Source of the DNA: Bernardetia sp.
GTDB lineage: Bacteria > Bacteroidota > Bacteroidia > Cytophagales > Bernardetiaceae
NCBI RefSeq assembly: GCF_020630935.1
Contig: NZ_JAHDIG010000025.1
Span: 1-57,930 of the forward strand
Length of the DNA: 57,930 nt
Direction of reading: 5' to 3'
The position numbers and the translations under genes were made by a program. The notes below the pieces were generated by a model. That model searched no databases. It was given only the letters and a program-made list of their open reading frames with translations, and was not told the DNA's origin. Positions 26,746-35,039 of this stretch are shown piece by piece; position 1 is the first letter of the stretch; each line of letters opens with the position of its first letter.

Positions 26746-26845
26746 ATTGCTTCATATTTTTCTAAGTATATGAGCTTTTCAAGAGTATTTTATTGTATGT
26801 ACATATAGATGAAATTATATTTTTTAATAGATACTGGATGCCGAT

Positions 26846-26885
26846 AGATATTTGCTGTTCTGTGACTCACAGAACAGGGAAAAAG
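26846..26885. repeat. Dispersed hairpin repeat R1, copy B
   Basis: AGATATTTG, then CTGTTCTGTGA-C-TCACAGAACAG (11-bp near-perfect arms), then GGAAAAAG. It is the best-formed of the three copies. A second independent hairpin follows immediately. Confidence 0.8.
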
Positions 26886-26966
26886 TACCATTCGTTGGTG
26901 TATCAACACCAACAATTTTTTATCTCAAGTCCAGTACTCTAATTTTTTAACTTTATTAATTCAACT

Positions 26967-27590
26967 ATGTCAATTTCAAATAAAACAACTCGTTTTTTCA
27001 ATTTTTTATGTATCTCTTTATTTAGTATTTTATTTTTATTTTCCTCTTGCAAAAAAGAAGAAGAAATTCCTCAAGTAGAAACAGATTATTTTCCACTCCA
27101 GACAGGTTCTGTATGGACATATCAAACAGAAAATGGAAACTTTGTCCATACACTTACCAATCAAACCAAAAATGTGGGTGGTTTTGATTGGAAAATACTA
27201 ACAGTAAGTCCAAATGTAGCAGATGAAAATATTTTACTTCGTATAGACCCAGCTTCTAAAATTGTCTATCGTGCTATTGATTTGTCAGATAATGGAGGGA
27301 TTTTACTTATTGAAGCCATCACAGACCTAGACGCTAAAGTAGGTGATACATGGACACAAAATAATGAACAAGATGGTGTGTTTTTAAATTTCTCGTACAA
27401 AGTTTTGGAAAAGGATGCAAAAAAGACTGTTGGTGGAACAGAATACGATAAAGTAATGGTTGTAAAAGTTGATGCAAGTAGTAATTTTTTTGATACGGAA
27501 AGTTCTACACTTTATTTTGCAGATGGCGTGGGTCTGATTGCAGAAGAATTTGAAGATGGGGATTATATTCATCTGATAGATTTTAAATAA
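26967..27590 (+). CDS. Hypothetical secreted lipoprotein
   Basis: 207 residues. A hydrophobic signal ends in the lipobox-like FSSC with the lipidated Cys near residue 28, followed by a KKEEE spacer. The mature protein opens with YFPLQTGSVWTYQT, a pattern seen in many Bacteroidota lipoproteins of unknown function, and is rich in beta-strand-type sequence. Such proteins usually sit in the outer membrane. No catalytic motifs are visible and no operon partner is adjacent; it ends at a bidirectional terminator facing the biotinyl gene. Confidence 0.75.
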   Translation: MSISNKTTRFFNFLCISLFSILFLFSSCKKEEEIPQVETDYFPLQTGSVWTYQTENGNFVHTLTNQTKNVGGFDWKILTVSPNVADENILLRIDPASKIVYRAIDLSDNGGILLIEAITDLDAKVGDTWTQNNEQDGVFLNFSYKVLEKDAKKTVGGTEYDKVMVVKVDASSNFFDTESSTLYFADGVGLIAEEFEDGDYIHLIDFK

Positions 27591-27595
27591 ATTTC

Positions 27596-27633
27596 AAAAA
27601 AATAGGGAAAAGTTGCTTTTTCCCTATTTTTTT
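27596..27633. terminator. Bidirectional terminator
   Basis: An 11-bp core stem AATAGGGAAAA / TTTTCCCTATT extended by A/T pairs, with poly-T in both orientations. It serves the convergent genes ending at 27590 and 27639. Confidence 0.85.
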
Positions 27634-27638
27634 ATCTA

Positions 27639-28151
27639 TTACTGAAACTCTATCAGAACAGCTCCTTTTTCTACGTTTTGTCCTTTATTTACTGGAATAC
27701 TCTTTATCTCGCCTTCTCCTGCTGCTTTCAAAACATTTTCCATTTTCATAGCTTCCAAAATCATTAGAGGAGTTCCTTTTTCTACTTTTGCACCTTCCTC
27801 TATCAGAATATCCAAGACAAGTCCAGGCATTGGAGCTTTAAGGTCAGTTACTTTGGCAGAGGCAGCATTTTCCATACCTAAACTTTCCAAAAGTAAATCC
27901 ATTCTATCTTTTGCTTTTAGTGTATGAATATTTCCATTGATACGAATTTCAAATTCTTTAGCTTCATAGTCTGCCTTCAAAACTTCCACTCGGTAAGAAA
28001 CATTATTTCTCAAAACGTGAAACTCTCTTTCAGAAATTTGTTGAATATCTGATTCGATTAAATTATCATTCAAAAAAAGAGAAGTTGTTTTAGAAGATGT
28101 GTTTTTTTCTTTACGAACTTGGTAGGTATTTGATTGGGTTGTGATTTGCAT
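27639..28151 (-). CDS. Biotin carboxyl carrier domain protein
   Basis: 170 residues. The last 75 form a biotinyl/lipoyl domain: KAPMPGLVLDILIEEGAKVEKG, then the biotinylation motif EAMKMEN (target Lys), then GQNVEKGAVLIEFQ. The N-terminal half is a small beta-rich region also found in carrier subunits of propionyl-CoA/acyl-CoA carboxylases in this phylum. It likely carries carboxybiotin between a biotin carboxylase and a carboxyltransferase; neither partner is in the window. Start is ATG 28151. Confidence 0.9.
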   Translation of the reverse strand: MQITTQSNTYQVRKEKNTSSKTTSLFLNDNLIESDIQQISEREFHVLRNNVSYRVEVLKADYEAKEFEIRINGNIHTLKAKDRMDLLLESLGMENAASAKVTDLKAPMPGLVLDILIEEGAKVEKGTPLMILEAMKMENVLKAAGEGEIKSIPVNKGQNVEKGAVLIEFQ

Positions 28152-28216
28152 GAAATGAATGATAAGTGGTAAGTGATGAATGATAAATTACTTTCTATAG
28201 CTTGGAGTTAAATTGA

Positions 28217-28627
28217 CTACTCTCCTTGTGCTTCCCAAACTTTAGGGTCATTGCTGTACTTGACATTCGAAAAAACAGGTAAGTGTAGAGTAATGACTCT
28301 TGAATATCTGAAATAGAAAGGAATGAAAAAAATAAATGTACCTAAAATAGACGCAAAATAAACCCACAAATCAGGACGATTTTCCGATAAAATATTGACA
28401 GCAAATAATACCGTAATAACATGGGCTACATTGAAAGCATAACTGATATACATAGCTGTCCACCAAAAGCCTAAAGTACGTTCATATTTTAGATTGCATA
28501 CAGGACAATTTCTATGAGTTTTGGCAAACTTATAATGAAAAGCAGATTTTACAAATATATCTCCTTGTCTGCATCTAGGGCATTTACATTGAAGGATGGC
28601 TTGAAATTTTGAGCGTTCTTTTCCCAT
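28217..28627 (-). CDS. DUF983 family membrane protein
   Basis: 136 residues from ATG 28627. The family opening KCPRCRQGDIF is present, followed by a second Cys pair (CPVC) to form a zinc-ribbon-like unit near residues 15-50. Two or three membrane segments follow (about 60-80 and 86-106). DUF983 proteins are small inner-membrane proteins of unknown function, often near cytochrome oxidase genes; that context is missing here. The start lies inside the preceding gene, whose last 44 bp overlap it in another frame. Confidence 0.85.
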   Translation of the reverse strand: MGKERSKFQAILQCKCPRCRQGDIFVKSAFHYKFAKTHRNCPVCNLKYERTLGFWWTAMYISYAFNVAHVITVLFAVNILSENRPDLWVYFASILGTFIFFIPFYFRYSRVITLHLPVFSNVKYSNDPKVWEAQGE

Positions 28628-28913
28628 TTTTTTTATTTTTTTGTTTGTTTCTGTACCAAACGAAAGCGACTGTTCCGATAAGTACATACGGCATACAAAG
28701 CAAATACAAAATGCCTGAATTGAGGCGTGTACTTGCTTCTCCTGCTCCATTATTAAAATTATTTTCTACGGTTGCTCTACACATAGCACACTGTGCTTCT
28801 GCATCTATGATTCCGAAAGTAAAAGTAAATACCATCAGAACAACAAATACAAAGAGTAGTTTTGAAACATTTGAGTTATTCAATGAATATGTATATTGAT
28901 GTATTTTTTTCAT
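28584..28913 (-). CDS. Small conserved membrane protein with CAMCRA motif
   Basis: 109 residues. A hydrophobic segment (residues about 20-42, with the signal-like end DAEAQ) is followed by CAMCRATVENNFNNG and a second membrane segment (LNSGILYLLCMPYVLIGTVAFVWY in the second half), then a basic tail. I recognise the pattern as a conserved Bacteroidota family with no assigned function. The CxxC could bind metal or haem or undergo redox chemistry. It overlaps the DUF983 gene by 44 bp, so the pair is probably coupled in translation. Confidence 0.78.
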   Translation of the reverse strand: MKKIHQYTYSLNNSNVSKLLFVFVVLMVFTFTFGIIDAEAQCAMCRATVENNFNNGAGEASTRLNSGILYLLCMPYVLIGTVAFVWYRNKQKNKKNGKRTLKISSHPSM

Positions 28914-29019
28914 TAAACTATGTATGATTAGTTTTATTGTTATTTATTTTATTAACATCTTGACAGAAACAAAGTTCGGTATTTTTTATTATTTATTCTA
29001 TGATAAACATCATAACATT

Positions 29020-29676
29020 CTAAAAATCACCGTGTTCTCTGAGTTCTTTTTCGGTTTCACTTAATGCTCTAACCACCAAAATTGTAAATAAAGCATCTAA
29101 ACAATTTATTATGTTTTCAAAAACAGTTCCCCAAGTCGGTTCGTGTAATTGACTAGAAAAAGTCAATTCTACTCCTGTTTTAAATGAGATATAAGATACG
29201 ATAAAACTAAGAAGCCAAATAAACCACCACCATCCGTGTATTCCTCCCCACAAATGATGTTTTATATCGTTTCCTTCTGCTGTGAGTTTCATTTTCTGCC
29301 AAATTTCAGTCATTATGTTATATGGATAGTATAGACCAATAATAGGAACAAAAAAACCTCCTACAGCCCATCCGTCTCTATGTCTTGTCTCATATCCTAT
29401 AATTTGGATATTTTTATATGCTCTTCTAAACCAAAAAAGAAAAGATATAAAACCAACAAGAATACCTAAGCCATAAATCATTGAGAGCAAAGCATTCGGA
29501 AGTGCTATATCTACTCCTCCTAAAATAGCATATATATCACTAAGAGTAAGACCAATAGCACAAACAAGAACAACTATATAAGTATAAATAGTAAATTTTG
29601 CTCTGCCAATGTTATTACGCATTGTGCCTTCTTGCTTATTACCAAAATTATTGTCGTCTAAAATCTGACTTTCCAT
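29020..29676 (-). CDS. DUF4328 family membrane protein
   Basis: 218 residues with about four membrane segments. The family core is visible: FLFWFRRAYKN, then TRHRDGWAVGGFFVPIIGLYYP, then EIWQKMK, which together identify DUF4328. The function is unknown. It begins 17 bp downstream of the trpA stop on the same strand, so it may ride on the trpA transcript; there is no known link with tryptophan synthesis. The N-terminal 20 residues are hydrophilic and variable. Confidence 0.85.
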   Translation of the reverse strand: MESQILDDNNFGNKQEGTMRNNIGRAKFTIYTYIVVLVCAIGLTLSDIYAILGGVDIALPNALLSMIYGLGILVGFISFLFWFRRAYKNIQIIGYETRHRDGWAVGGFFVPIIGLYYPYNIMTEIWQKMKLTAEGNDIKHHLWGGIHGWWWFIWLLSFIVSYISFKTGVELTFSSQLHEPTWGTVFENIINCLDALFTILVVRALSETEKELREHGDF

Positions 29677-29693
29677 TTTTTTATTGGTTTACC

Positions 29694-30491
29694 TTATATG
29701 ATTGATGTTACAAATTCTTTTACTGATTTTCCACTTTCCAAATGACGAATAAAAGCAGAGCCGATAATTGCTCCATTGGCATAAGAAGTTGCTTGCTGAA
29801 AAGTTTTTTTATCTGAAATACCAAAGCCAATTTGTGTTGGATTTTTGAGTTTTAGATTTTTAATTTTATTGAAATATTCGCTTTGCTTTTCAGATAATTC
29901 TGAACTATTTGTTTTACCTGTAGTGCTGTTAGAAGATACCATATAGACAAAGCCACTACTCAAATCATCAATTTTTTTGATGCGTTCATCAGATGTTTGT
30001 GGTGTAATGAGAAAAATGGTGTGTAGTCCATATTGTTTGAAAATAGATTTGTAGGTGGTTTCGTATTCAAAAACAGGTAAGTCTGGCAAAATTAGTCCAT
30101 CAATTCCGATTTCTTGGCACTTTTTACAAAAATTTTCAATTCCAAACTGCAATACAGGATTGATATATCCCATCAAAACAATAGGAGTATCTTTGATTTT
30201 TCCACTCTCATTTCGGATTCCCTCTAGCTGTTCGAACATTTTTTTGATACTCATTCCGTTGTCTAAAGCTATTTTATTGCTGTACTGGATTGTTTCTCCA
30301 TCTGCAATAGGGTCAGAAAAAGGCATTCCAATTTCTATCAAATCAGTTCCTGCTTCTGCTAGTTCTGTCAAGATTTGGCGAGTGTCGTCTAGTTTTGGAA
30401 AACCTGCTGTAAAGTAAATGGTCAGAACACCATTTGATTTATTTTGAAATAAAGAATCTATACGATTTTTTGTGGTTGTTGCTGTTTGCAT
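29694..30491 (-). CDS. trpA: Tryptophan synthase alpha chain
   Basis: TIM-barrel lyase that splits indole-3-glycerol phosphate to indole and glyceraldehyde-3-phosphate and passes indole to TrpB. 265 residues. The catalytic acids are in place: Glu53 in IEIGMPFSDP and Asp64 in PIADG. Other signatures: GYINPVLQFG, DGLILPDLP, the flexible loop VSSNSTTGK and GFGISDKK. trpB, which normally abuts trpA, is not present on either side; a DUF4328 gene follows instead. Start ATG 30491 lies after a long leader with inverted repeats. Confidence 0.95.
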   Translation of the reverse strand: MQTATTTKNRIDSLFQNKSNGVLTIYFTAGFPKLDDTRQILTELAEAGTDLIEIGMPFSDPIADGETIQYSNKIALDNGMSIKKMFEQLEGIRNESGKIKDTPIVLMGYINPVLQFGIENFCKKCQEIGIDGLILPDLPVFEYETTYKSIFKQYGLHTIFLITPQTSDERIKKIDDLSSGFVYMVSSNSTTGKTNSSELSEKQSEYFNKIKNLKLKNPTQIGFGISDKKTFQQATSYANGAIIGSAFIRHLESGKSVKEFVTSII

Positions 30492-31053
30492 AAAAAATAG
30501 TCAGAATTTAATTTTATTATTGATAACATTACCAATAATGGTAACACTAGTATAATATCTGTTCTCCTAAACTTGTATGTAAAAGATTACAAACAATTAC
30601 ACTCAAGATTAATTTTTTTAAAGACTCTAACGATTTTAGAAAGTTTTTTTGCAAAATAATTTTGCAATTTTCATTTACCTTGAGCATATTACAGGTAAAG
30701 CAACAAAGATAGTTATTTTTAAGCTATCGAAAACACAGAATGGAATGAAGTCGTAAAAGTAACCTTGGCTTTAATAGACTTTTTAAATAATGTTAGTAGC
30801 AAAAAAATTAGACATTTTTTTATTTAGTAATAATAATTTTGGTTATCCTCAAAGCAAATATTTTTTTATACTAAAATTGCTTTTTTTCCAAATTTTAGCT
30901 ACCTTATAAGGCATGTTATTGTATAAAAACTTTTGTCAAGCTTTTTAAATAGTAGATAAAGTTAAAATGCTCTTTCCTTATCCAACACTATGGTTTTAAG
31001 ACACTAGTAAAGTAATTTTTTATTTATTATTCTTTGAGTTCAATTAATTATTA
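30492..31053. other. Large gene-free stretch upstream of trpA
   Basis: A 562-bp divergent gap, the largest in the window. Near trpA lies the palindrome TTACCA-ATAA-TGGTAA (30529-30544). Further up are TTGCAAAAT/ATTTTGCAA arms (about 30651-30671) and a minus-strand TATCTTTG box (30704-30711). GTAAAAGTAACC (30753-30764) also occurs at 33809-33820. I see no small gene. Confidence 0.55.
30704..30711 (-). promoter_or_regulatory. Possible -7 box of trpA
   Basis: Minus-strand TATCTTTG fits TAnnTTTG. If used, the trpA leader would be about 200 nt and could hold regulatory structure. A spaced TTG is not evident. Confidence 0.4.
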
Positions 31054-33258
31054 ATGAGTATTTTGTTACGTTTCATATATACTTTTATATTTTTATGGTT
31101 TAGTTGTCAAGTTTTTGCCCAATCTCAAAAAATAGATAGTTTGAAGCAAATTGTTTGGCATCAGACTGTATCTGACACTTCGCATTTGCGTACTCATGTA
31201 GAACTGGAAGCCTTATTATTAGAGCAACAATTAGATTCAGCACTAGTATATATGCAAAACTCCTTAAAAAAAGCTCAACAATTAAAAAGTTTAAAATGGG
31301 AAGGAGAATTTAAGTTACTGATGGGTAGATATTATTGGTACAAAACTGAAAATCAAGAAGGAACAAAAGTATTTGAAGAAGTATTGGCATTAGCAAAGAA
31401 AATTGATGATAAGGATCTACTCGCCCGAGCTCAGCATCAGAGTGGAGTGTTTTATTCAGAAATGGGAGATAATCAGAAAGCTCTCAACAATTTATTTGGA
31501 GCATTAAAATATTATGAAGAAAATAAAATCTCTAATAGCTTACCTTCTATTTATACTGACATTGGTGTACTTTATTATGAACAACAATTGCTAGAAAAAG
31601 CAAAACTATACCATCAAAAAGTGCTTGATATTAGCAAAAAAGAAAATAAACTCGCATTTAAAATGCGTGCTTATAATAATCTTGGTATTATTTATTTGGC
31701 AGAAAAAAATTATCAAGAAGCACTCAATAATTATAAAGCAGCCCTAAAAATCAATGAAACAATCCGTCATAAACAGGGAGACGTTATTATTTTTGGAAAT
31801 GTGGCAGAATCGTTCAATTATTTAGAACAATATGACTCAGCTATTTTTTATGCACAAAAAAGTATTGAAATAGCTAAAGAAACGGACTTCAAGCGTGGCT
31901 TGGTTCGAAGCAAGACTATTTTGGGAGATGCTTACCTTAAAACGAATGCACTTTCAAAAGCACTTAGAGAGTTGGAAGAAGGTTTGTACGTTGCTAAAGA
32001 AACACAGCAGAGTAGAGAAGGATTGAACGTTCTTGAAATACTTTATCAAGCGTATGAAAAAGATGGAAATCCTCAAAAAGCCTATCAGACCTATAAAGAA
32101 TACATTGTTTTGAGAGATAGTCTTTCCAAACTAGACGATGTAAAACAACTCTTACAAAAAGAAGCAATCTATAAAGAAGAGCAACTCAAAGCCGAAGAGG
32201 AACGAAAAGAGTTACAACGACGCACAGAACGAGCAGAAGAAGCACGAGTTAGAAATATGTATTTGGGTGGGCTTTTTATGGTTAGTGTTGTATTGCTACT
32301 TTTGGGAATTGGTTATCGTCAAAAGAAAAAAAGTAATACCAGACTAGAAGAGCAAAATCAAGCTATCAAGCTTCAGCAGATACGGATAGAAACCCAAAAT
32401 GAAGAATTAAATGTAACCAATGAAGAACTACAAACACAACAAGAAAAACTAGAGCAAACCTATAATAGACTCCGAACAACCACAGAAAAACTTGACGCAA
32501 GTATAAGATATGCCTCTGATATGCAGGAAGCAGTATTACCAAAATTAGATACACTTACCTCTTTTTTTAATAATTTATTTCTGATTTATCGCCCTAAAGA
32601 TATAGTTTCTGGAGACTTTTATTGGTTTTCTCAAATCAATCAGCAAGTGGGAATATTGGCATTAGCAGATTGTACAGGACACGGTGTACCGGGCGCATTT
32701 ATGTCTATGTTAGGAGCGACACTTTTACATGAAACCATAAATATCAAAAAAATACAAGATGACCCTGCCCGTATTTTGAATAACCTAAACTCAGGAATAC
32801 GTAAAATACTAAAACAAGAAACAGGACAAAATGATGATGGAATGGATATATCCATCGCTATTTTTGAAAAAATGCCTACTCAAAATAAAATTAAAGTCAT
32901 ATTTGCAGGTGCAAAATCAACTATGTATTTTGTAGAAAATAATGAGCTTACCGAAATAAAAGGGAACAACAAACATATTGGAGGAAGAAATAAAACATCA
33001 GTTACATTCCAAAATACTATATTTGAAGTGAATAGTGATACACTTTTTTATCTCTTTACAGACGGACTTTCTGACCAACACAACGTTAATCGAAAAAAGT
33101 TTGGTTCGTCTCAACTCAAAACATTTTTATTAGAAAATCATCAAAGACCTATACAAGAACAAAAGCACTATTTGGTAGAAAAATTAAAATCACATCAAGG
33201 TAAAGAACCACAACGTGATGACATTTCGTTTATAGGGTTTAAGATAGGACAAGAATAA
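31054..33258 (+). CDS. TPR-repeat membrane protein with PP2C/SpoIIE phosphatase domain
   Basis: 734 residues. A signal peptide (to about residue 22, ending FAQ) leads to about seven tetratricopeptide repeats (residues about 60-350; e.g. LGIIYLAEKNYQEALNNYKAAL), then a charged coil, a membrane segment (about 401-419), a second coil, and a cytoplasmic SpoIIE-type PP2C domain with SGDFYWFS, LADCTGHGVPGAFM, DDGMDISIA and LFTDGLSDQH. This is the common Bacteroidota layout of a periplasmic sensor joined to an intracellular serine phosphatase. The signal sensed and the target are unknown. The phosphatase half is paralogous to the protein at 11131. Confidence 0.92.
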   Translation: MSILLRFIYTFIFLWFSCQVFAQSQKIDSLKQIVWHQTVSDTSHLRTHVELEALLLEQQLDSALVYMQNSLKKAQQLKSLKWEGEFKLLMGRYYWYKTENQEGTKVFEEVLALAKKIDDKDLLARAQHQSGVFYSEMGDNQKALNNLFGALKYYEENKISNSLPSIYTDIGVLYYEQQLLEKAKLYHQKVLDISKKENKLAFKMRAYNNLGIIYLAEKNYQEALNNYKAALKINETIRHKQGDVIIFGNVAESFNYLEQYDSAIFYAQKSIEIAKETDFKRGLVRSKTILGDAYLKTNALSKALRELEEGLYVAKETQQSREGLNVLEILYQAYEKDGNPQKAYQTYKEYIVLRDSLSKLDDVKQLLQKEAIYKEEQLKAEEERKELQRRTERAEEARVRNMYLGGLFMVSVVLLLLGIGYRQKKKSNTRLEEQNQAIKLQQIRIETQNEELNVTNEELQTQQEKLEQTYNRLRTTTEKLDASIRYASDMQEAVLPKLDTLTSFFNNLFLIYRPKDIVSGDFYWFSQINQQVGILALADCTGHGVPGAFMSMLGATLLHETINIKKIQDDPARILNNLNSGIRKILKQETGQNDDGMDISIAIFEKMPTQNKIKVIFAGAKSTMYFVENNELTEIKGNNKHIGGRNKTSVTFQNTIFEVNSDTLFYLFTDGLSDQHNVNRKKFGSSQLKTFLLENHQRPIQEQKHYLVEKLKSHQGKEPQRDDISFIGFKIGQE

Positions 33259-33265
33259 ATCAACA

Positions 33266-33298
33266 AAACCCTAAGAATCTTAGAGAAACTTAGGGTTT
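33266..33298. terminator. Hairpin between convergent genes
   Basis: AAACCCTAAG (33266-33275) pairs with CTTAGGGTTT (33289-33298). The T-run is short on either strand, so termination may be partial. Confidence 0.55.
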
Positions 33299-33325
33299 GT
33301 ATAATGATATAAATAATTTCAAAAT

Positions 33326-33730
33326 TTAGAATGGCAAATCATCGTCTCCCATTGAAGAAGTATCTTCTGTTGGAGGAGGAATATCGCCAGTAAAAGGACT
33401 ATCATTATTCCCTGTATCTTGGTTTATATCTTGCATCATTGGGTCGGCATGTTCTATCGAACGAGCAGCCAAACTATTGAACCAACGAGGCTCGTCTTGT
33501 GGCGAACGTTGCCACTTTTTACCACGAATCCAACTGCTTACTTTTACTTTTTCTCCTTCTTTGAATTTATCCAAAATATCACAATCATCTTGTGTAAATT
33601 GAAAAATAATTTCTTGTGGATAATTTCCCTCTTCTACATTAAGTACAAATTCTCGTAACTGGAAACGTTCTGATTTTACGCTAGTAGGAAATATTTTTAC
33701 GAGTGTTCCCTCGGTTTCGAATGAAGGCAT
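33326..33730 (-). CDS. DUF3127 family OB-fold protein with SSB-like C-terminal tip
   Basis: 134 residues. The N-terminal 95 match DUF3127 (EGTLVKIFPTSVKSERFQLREFVL, IIFQFTQDDCDIL, GEKVKVSSWIRGK), a small OB-fold-like family nearly confined to Bacteroidota. A flexible acidic linker (residues about 100-128) ends in GDDDLPF. This copies the acidic tip by which single-stranded DNA-binding protein recruits repair and replication proteins (DDDIPF in E. coli). A role in single-stranded DNA handling is inferred from fold and tail only. The gene is single and lies upstream of a convergent hairpin. Confidence 0.88.
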   Translation of the reverse strand: MPSFETEGTLVKIFPTSVKSERFQLREFVLNVEEGNYPQEIIFQFTQDDCDILDKFKEGEKVKVSSWIRGKKWQRSPQDEPRWFNSLAARSIEHADPMMQDINQDTGNNDSPFTGDIPPPTEDTSSMGDDDLPF

Positions 33731-33816
33731 TTTATTTATATTTTTTGTGTTCTGAAATTTTTATTTTGTTTCTTTATCTCAACGATGCTTTTAAGCTCGT
33801 TGACAGCTGTAAAAGT

Positions 33817-33855
33817 AACCGTCGTTGAGGCTCAAATGCAGCCGTCAATGAAGAT
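33817..33855. repeat. Dispersed repeat R2, copy B
   Basis: AACCGTCGTTGAGG (33817-33830) is identical to 55323-55336. AAATGCAGCCGTCAATGAAG followed by AT (33834-33855) matches 2655-2676 at 18 of 22 positions. Upstream, CAACGATG and CTCGTTGA (33779-33802) form a related imperfect hairpin. Confidence 0.65.
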
Positions 33856-33861
33856 ATGTCT

Positions 33862-34878
33862 TTAGAATTGCTTTAAAAAACGCATCTCATTTTCGAAGAG
33901 CATACGAATATCTGGAATATCGTAACGCAAAAGCGCAATTCTTTCAATTCCCATTCCGAAAGCAAAACCATTATATTTTTTAGAATCTATATTTACGTTT
34001 TCCAAAACATTAGGATGCACCATTCCACAACCTAAAATTTCTAACCAACCTGTTCCTTTTGTGAGGCGATAATCGGCTTCTGTTTTTGTTCCTAAATACA
34101 CATCTACCTCTGCACTAGGTTCTGTAAATGGGAAATAAGAAGGACGAACACGAATTTTGGCGTGCTGACCAAAAAACTCCTTTGCAAAATAAAGAAGTGT
34201 TTGTTTGAGTTGTGCAAAACTAACTCCTTCATTTACATAAAGCCCCTCAATCTGATGAAACATACAATGCGAACGAGAAGAAATAGTCTCATTTCTAAAA
34301 ACACGCCCAACAGATAATGTTCTGATAGGTGGTTCTTGGTTTTTCATCACACGAATCTGTACAGGTGATGTATGTGTGCGAAGCAAAATATCTGGGTCTT
34401 TTTCTATGAAAAAAGTATCCTGCATTTCTCTAGCAGGGTGATTTTCTGGAAAGTTGAGTGCCGTAAAATTATACCAGTCTAGTTCTATTTCTGGTCCTTC
34501 GGAAAGATTGAAGCCAATTCTTTCAAAAATCTGAATTATCTCATCACGCACTTGCGAAACTGGGTGCAAACTTCCCAAAGACTCATAAGCAGATGGAAGT
34601 GTAATATCTATATCTGTTCCAGCCGTTGCATCTTGTGCCTCTTCAATTTCCTGTTTTTTGTTGCGAAACTTCTCTTCAGCAGTCTTTTTCAAAACATTTA
34701 TTTGCTGCCCAAGCGTACGTTTTTCTTCTTTCGGTACGGTCTTAAATTCATCAAAAAGCGAAGAGAGTTTGCTGTTTCGGCTAATAAAATCTAAACGGAA
34801 ATTTTCTAACTGCTCAACACTTTGTATTTCAAAATTTTCTACTTCTGAAAGAAGTGAATTTACCTTTTCTTGTAACAT
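33862..34878 (-). CDS. pheS: Phenylalanine-tRNA ligase alpha subunit
   Basis: Charges tRNA-Phe as an alpha2-beta2 enzyme with PheT. 338 residues: an N-terminal coiled coil (about 1-90) that grips tRNA, then the class II catalytic core. Motif 2 appears as RVFRNETISSRSHCMFHQIEG, with the HQ-E signature, and motif 3 as GFAFGMGIERIALL near the C-terminus. NFPENHPAR and the strand TEPSAEVDVYL are also typical. pheT is not adjacent, which is usual in Bacteroidota. Start is ATG 34878, and the stop lies next to repeat R2. Confidence 0.96.
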   Translation of the reverse strand: MLQEKVNSLLSEVENFEIQSVEQLENFRLDFISRNSKLSSLFDEFKTVPKEEKRTLGQQINVLKKTAEEKFRNKKQEIEEAQDATAGTDIDITLPSAYESLGSLHPVSQVRDEIIQIFERIGFNLSEGPEIELDWYNFTALNFPENHPAREMQDTFFIEKDPDILLRTHTSPVQIRVMKNQEPPIRTLSVGRVFRNETISSRSHCMFHQIEGLYVNEGVSFAQLKQTLLYFAKEFFGQHAKIRVRPSYFPFTEPSAEVDVYLGTKTEADYRLTKGTGWLEILGCGMVHPNVLENVNIDSKKYNGFAFGMGIERIALLRYDIPDIRMLFENEMRFLKQF

Positions 34879-35039
34879 AAAAATTTTATGACTAAATAAC
34901 TGATGAATAAAGACTTTTTTCTATAAAATTAGGTTGCAATTTCGTTAAAAAAGTGGTTTTGTGCAAATCAATACCACCTTACTATTTTGCATAAACATTT
35001 AACGAAAAAATAATCTAATTTTCTCTATACAATTTGCTT

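Larger units (their letters stand above)
26604..26966. other. Gene-free stretch with terminator and hairpin repeats
   Basis: A 363-bp gap. It contains the RRM terminator, repeat R1 copy B and an adjacent second hairpin (TTGGTGT-ATCA-ACACCAA, about 26895-26912). No small gene is apparent. Confidence 0.6.
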
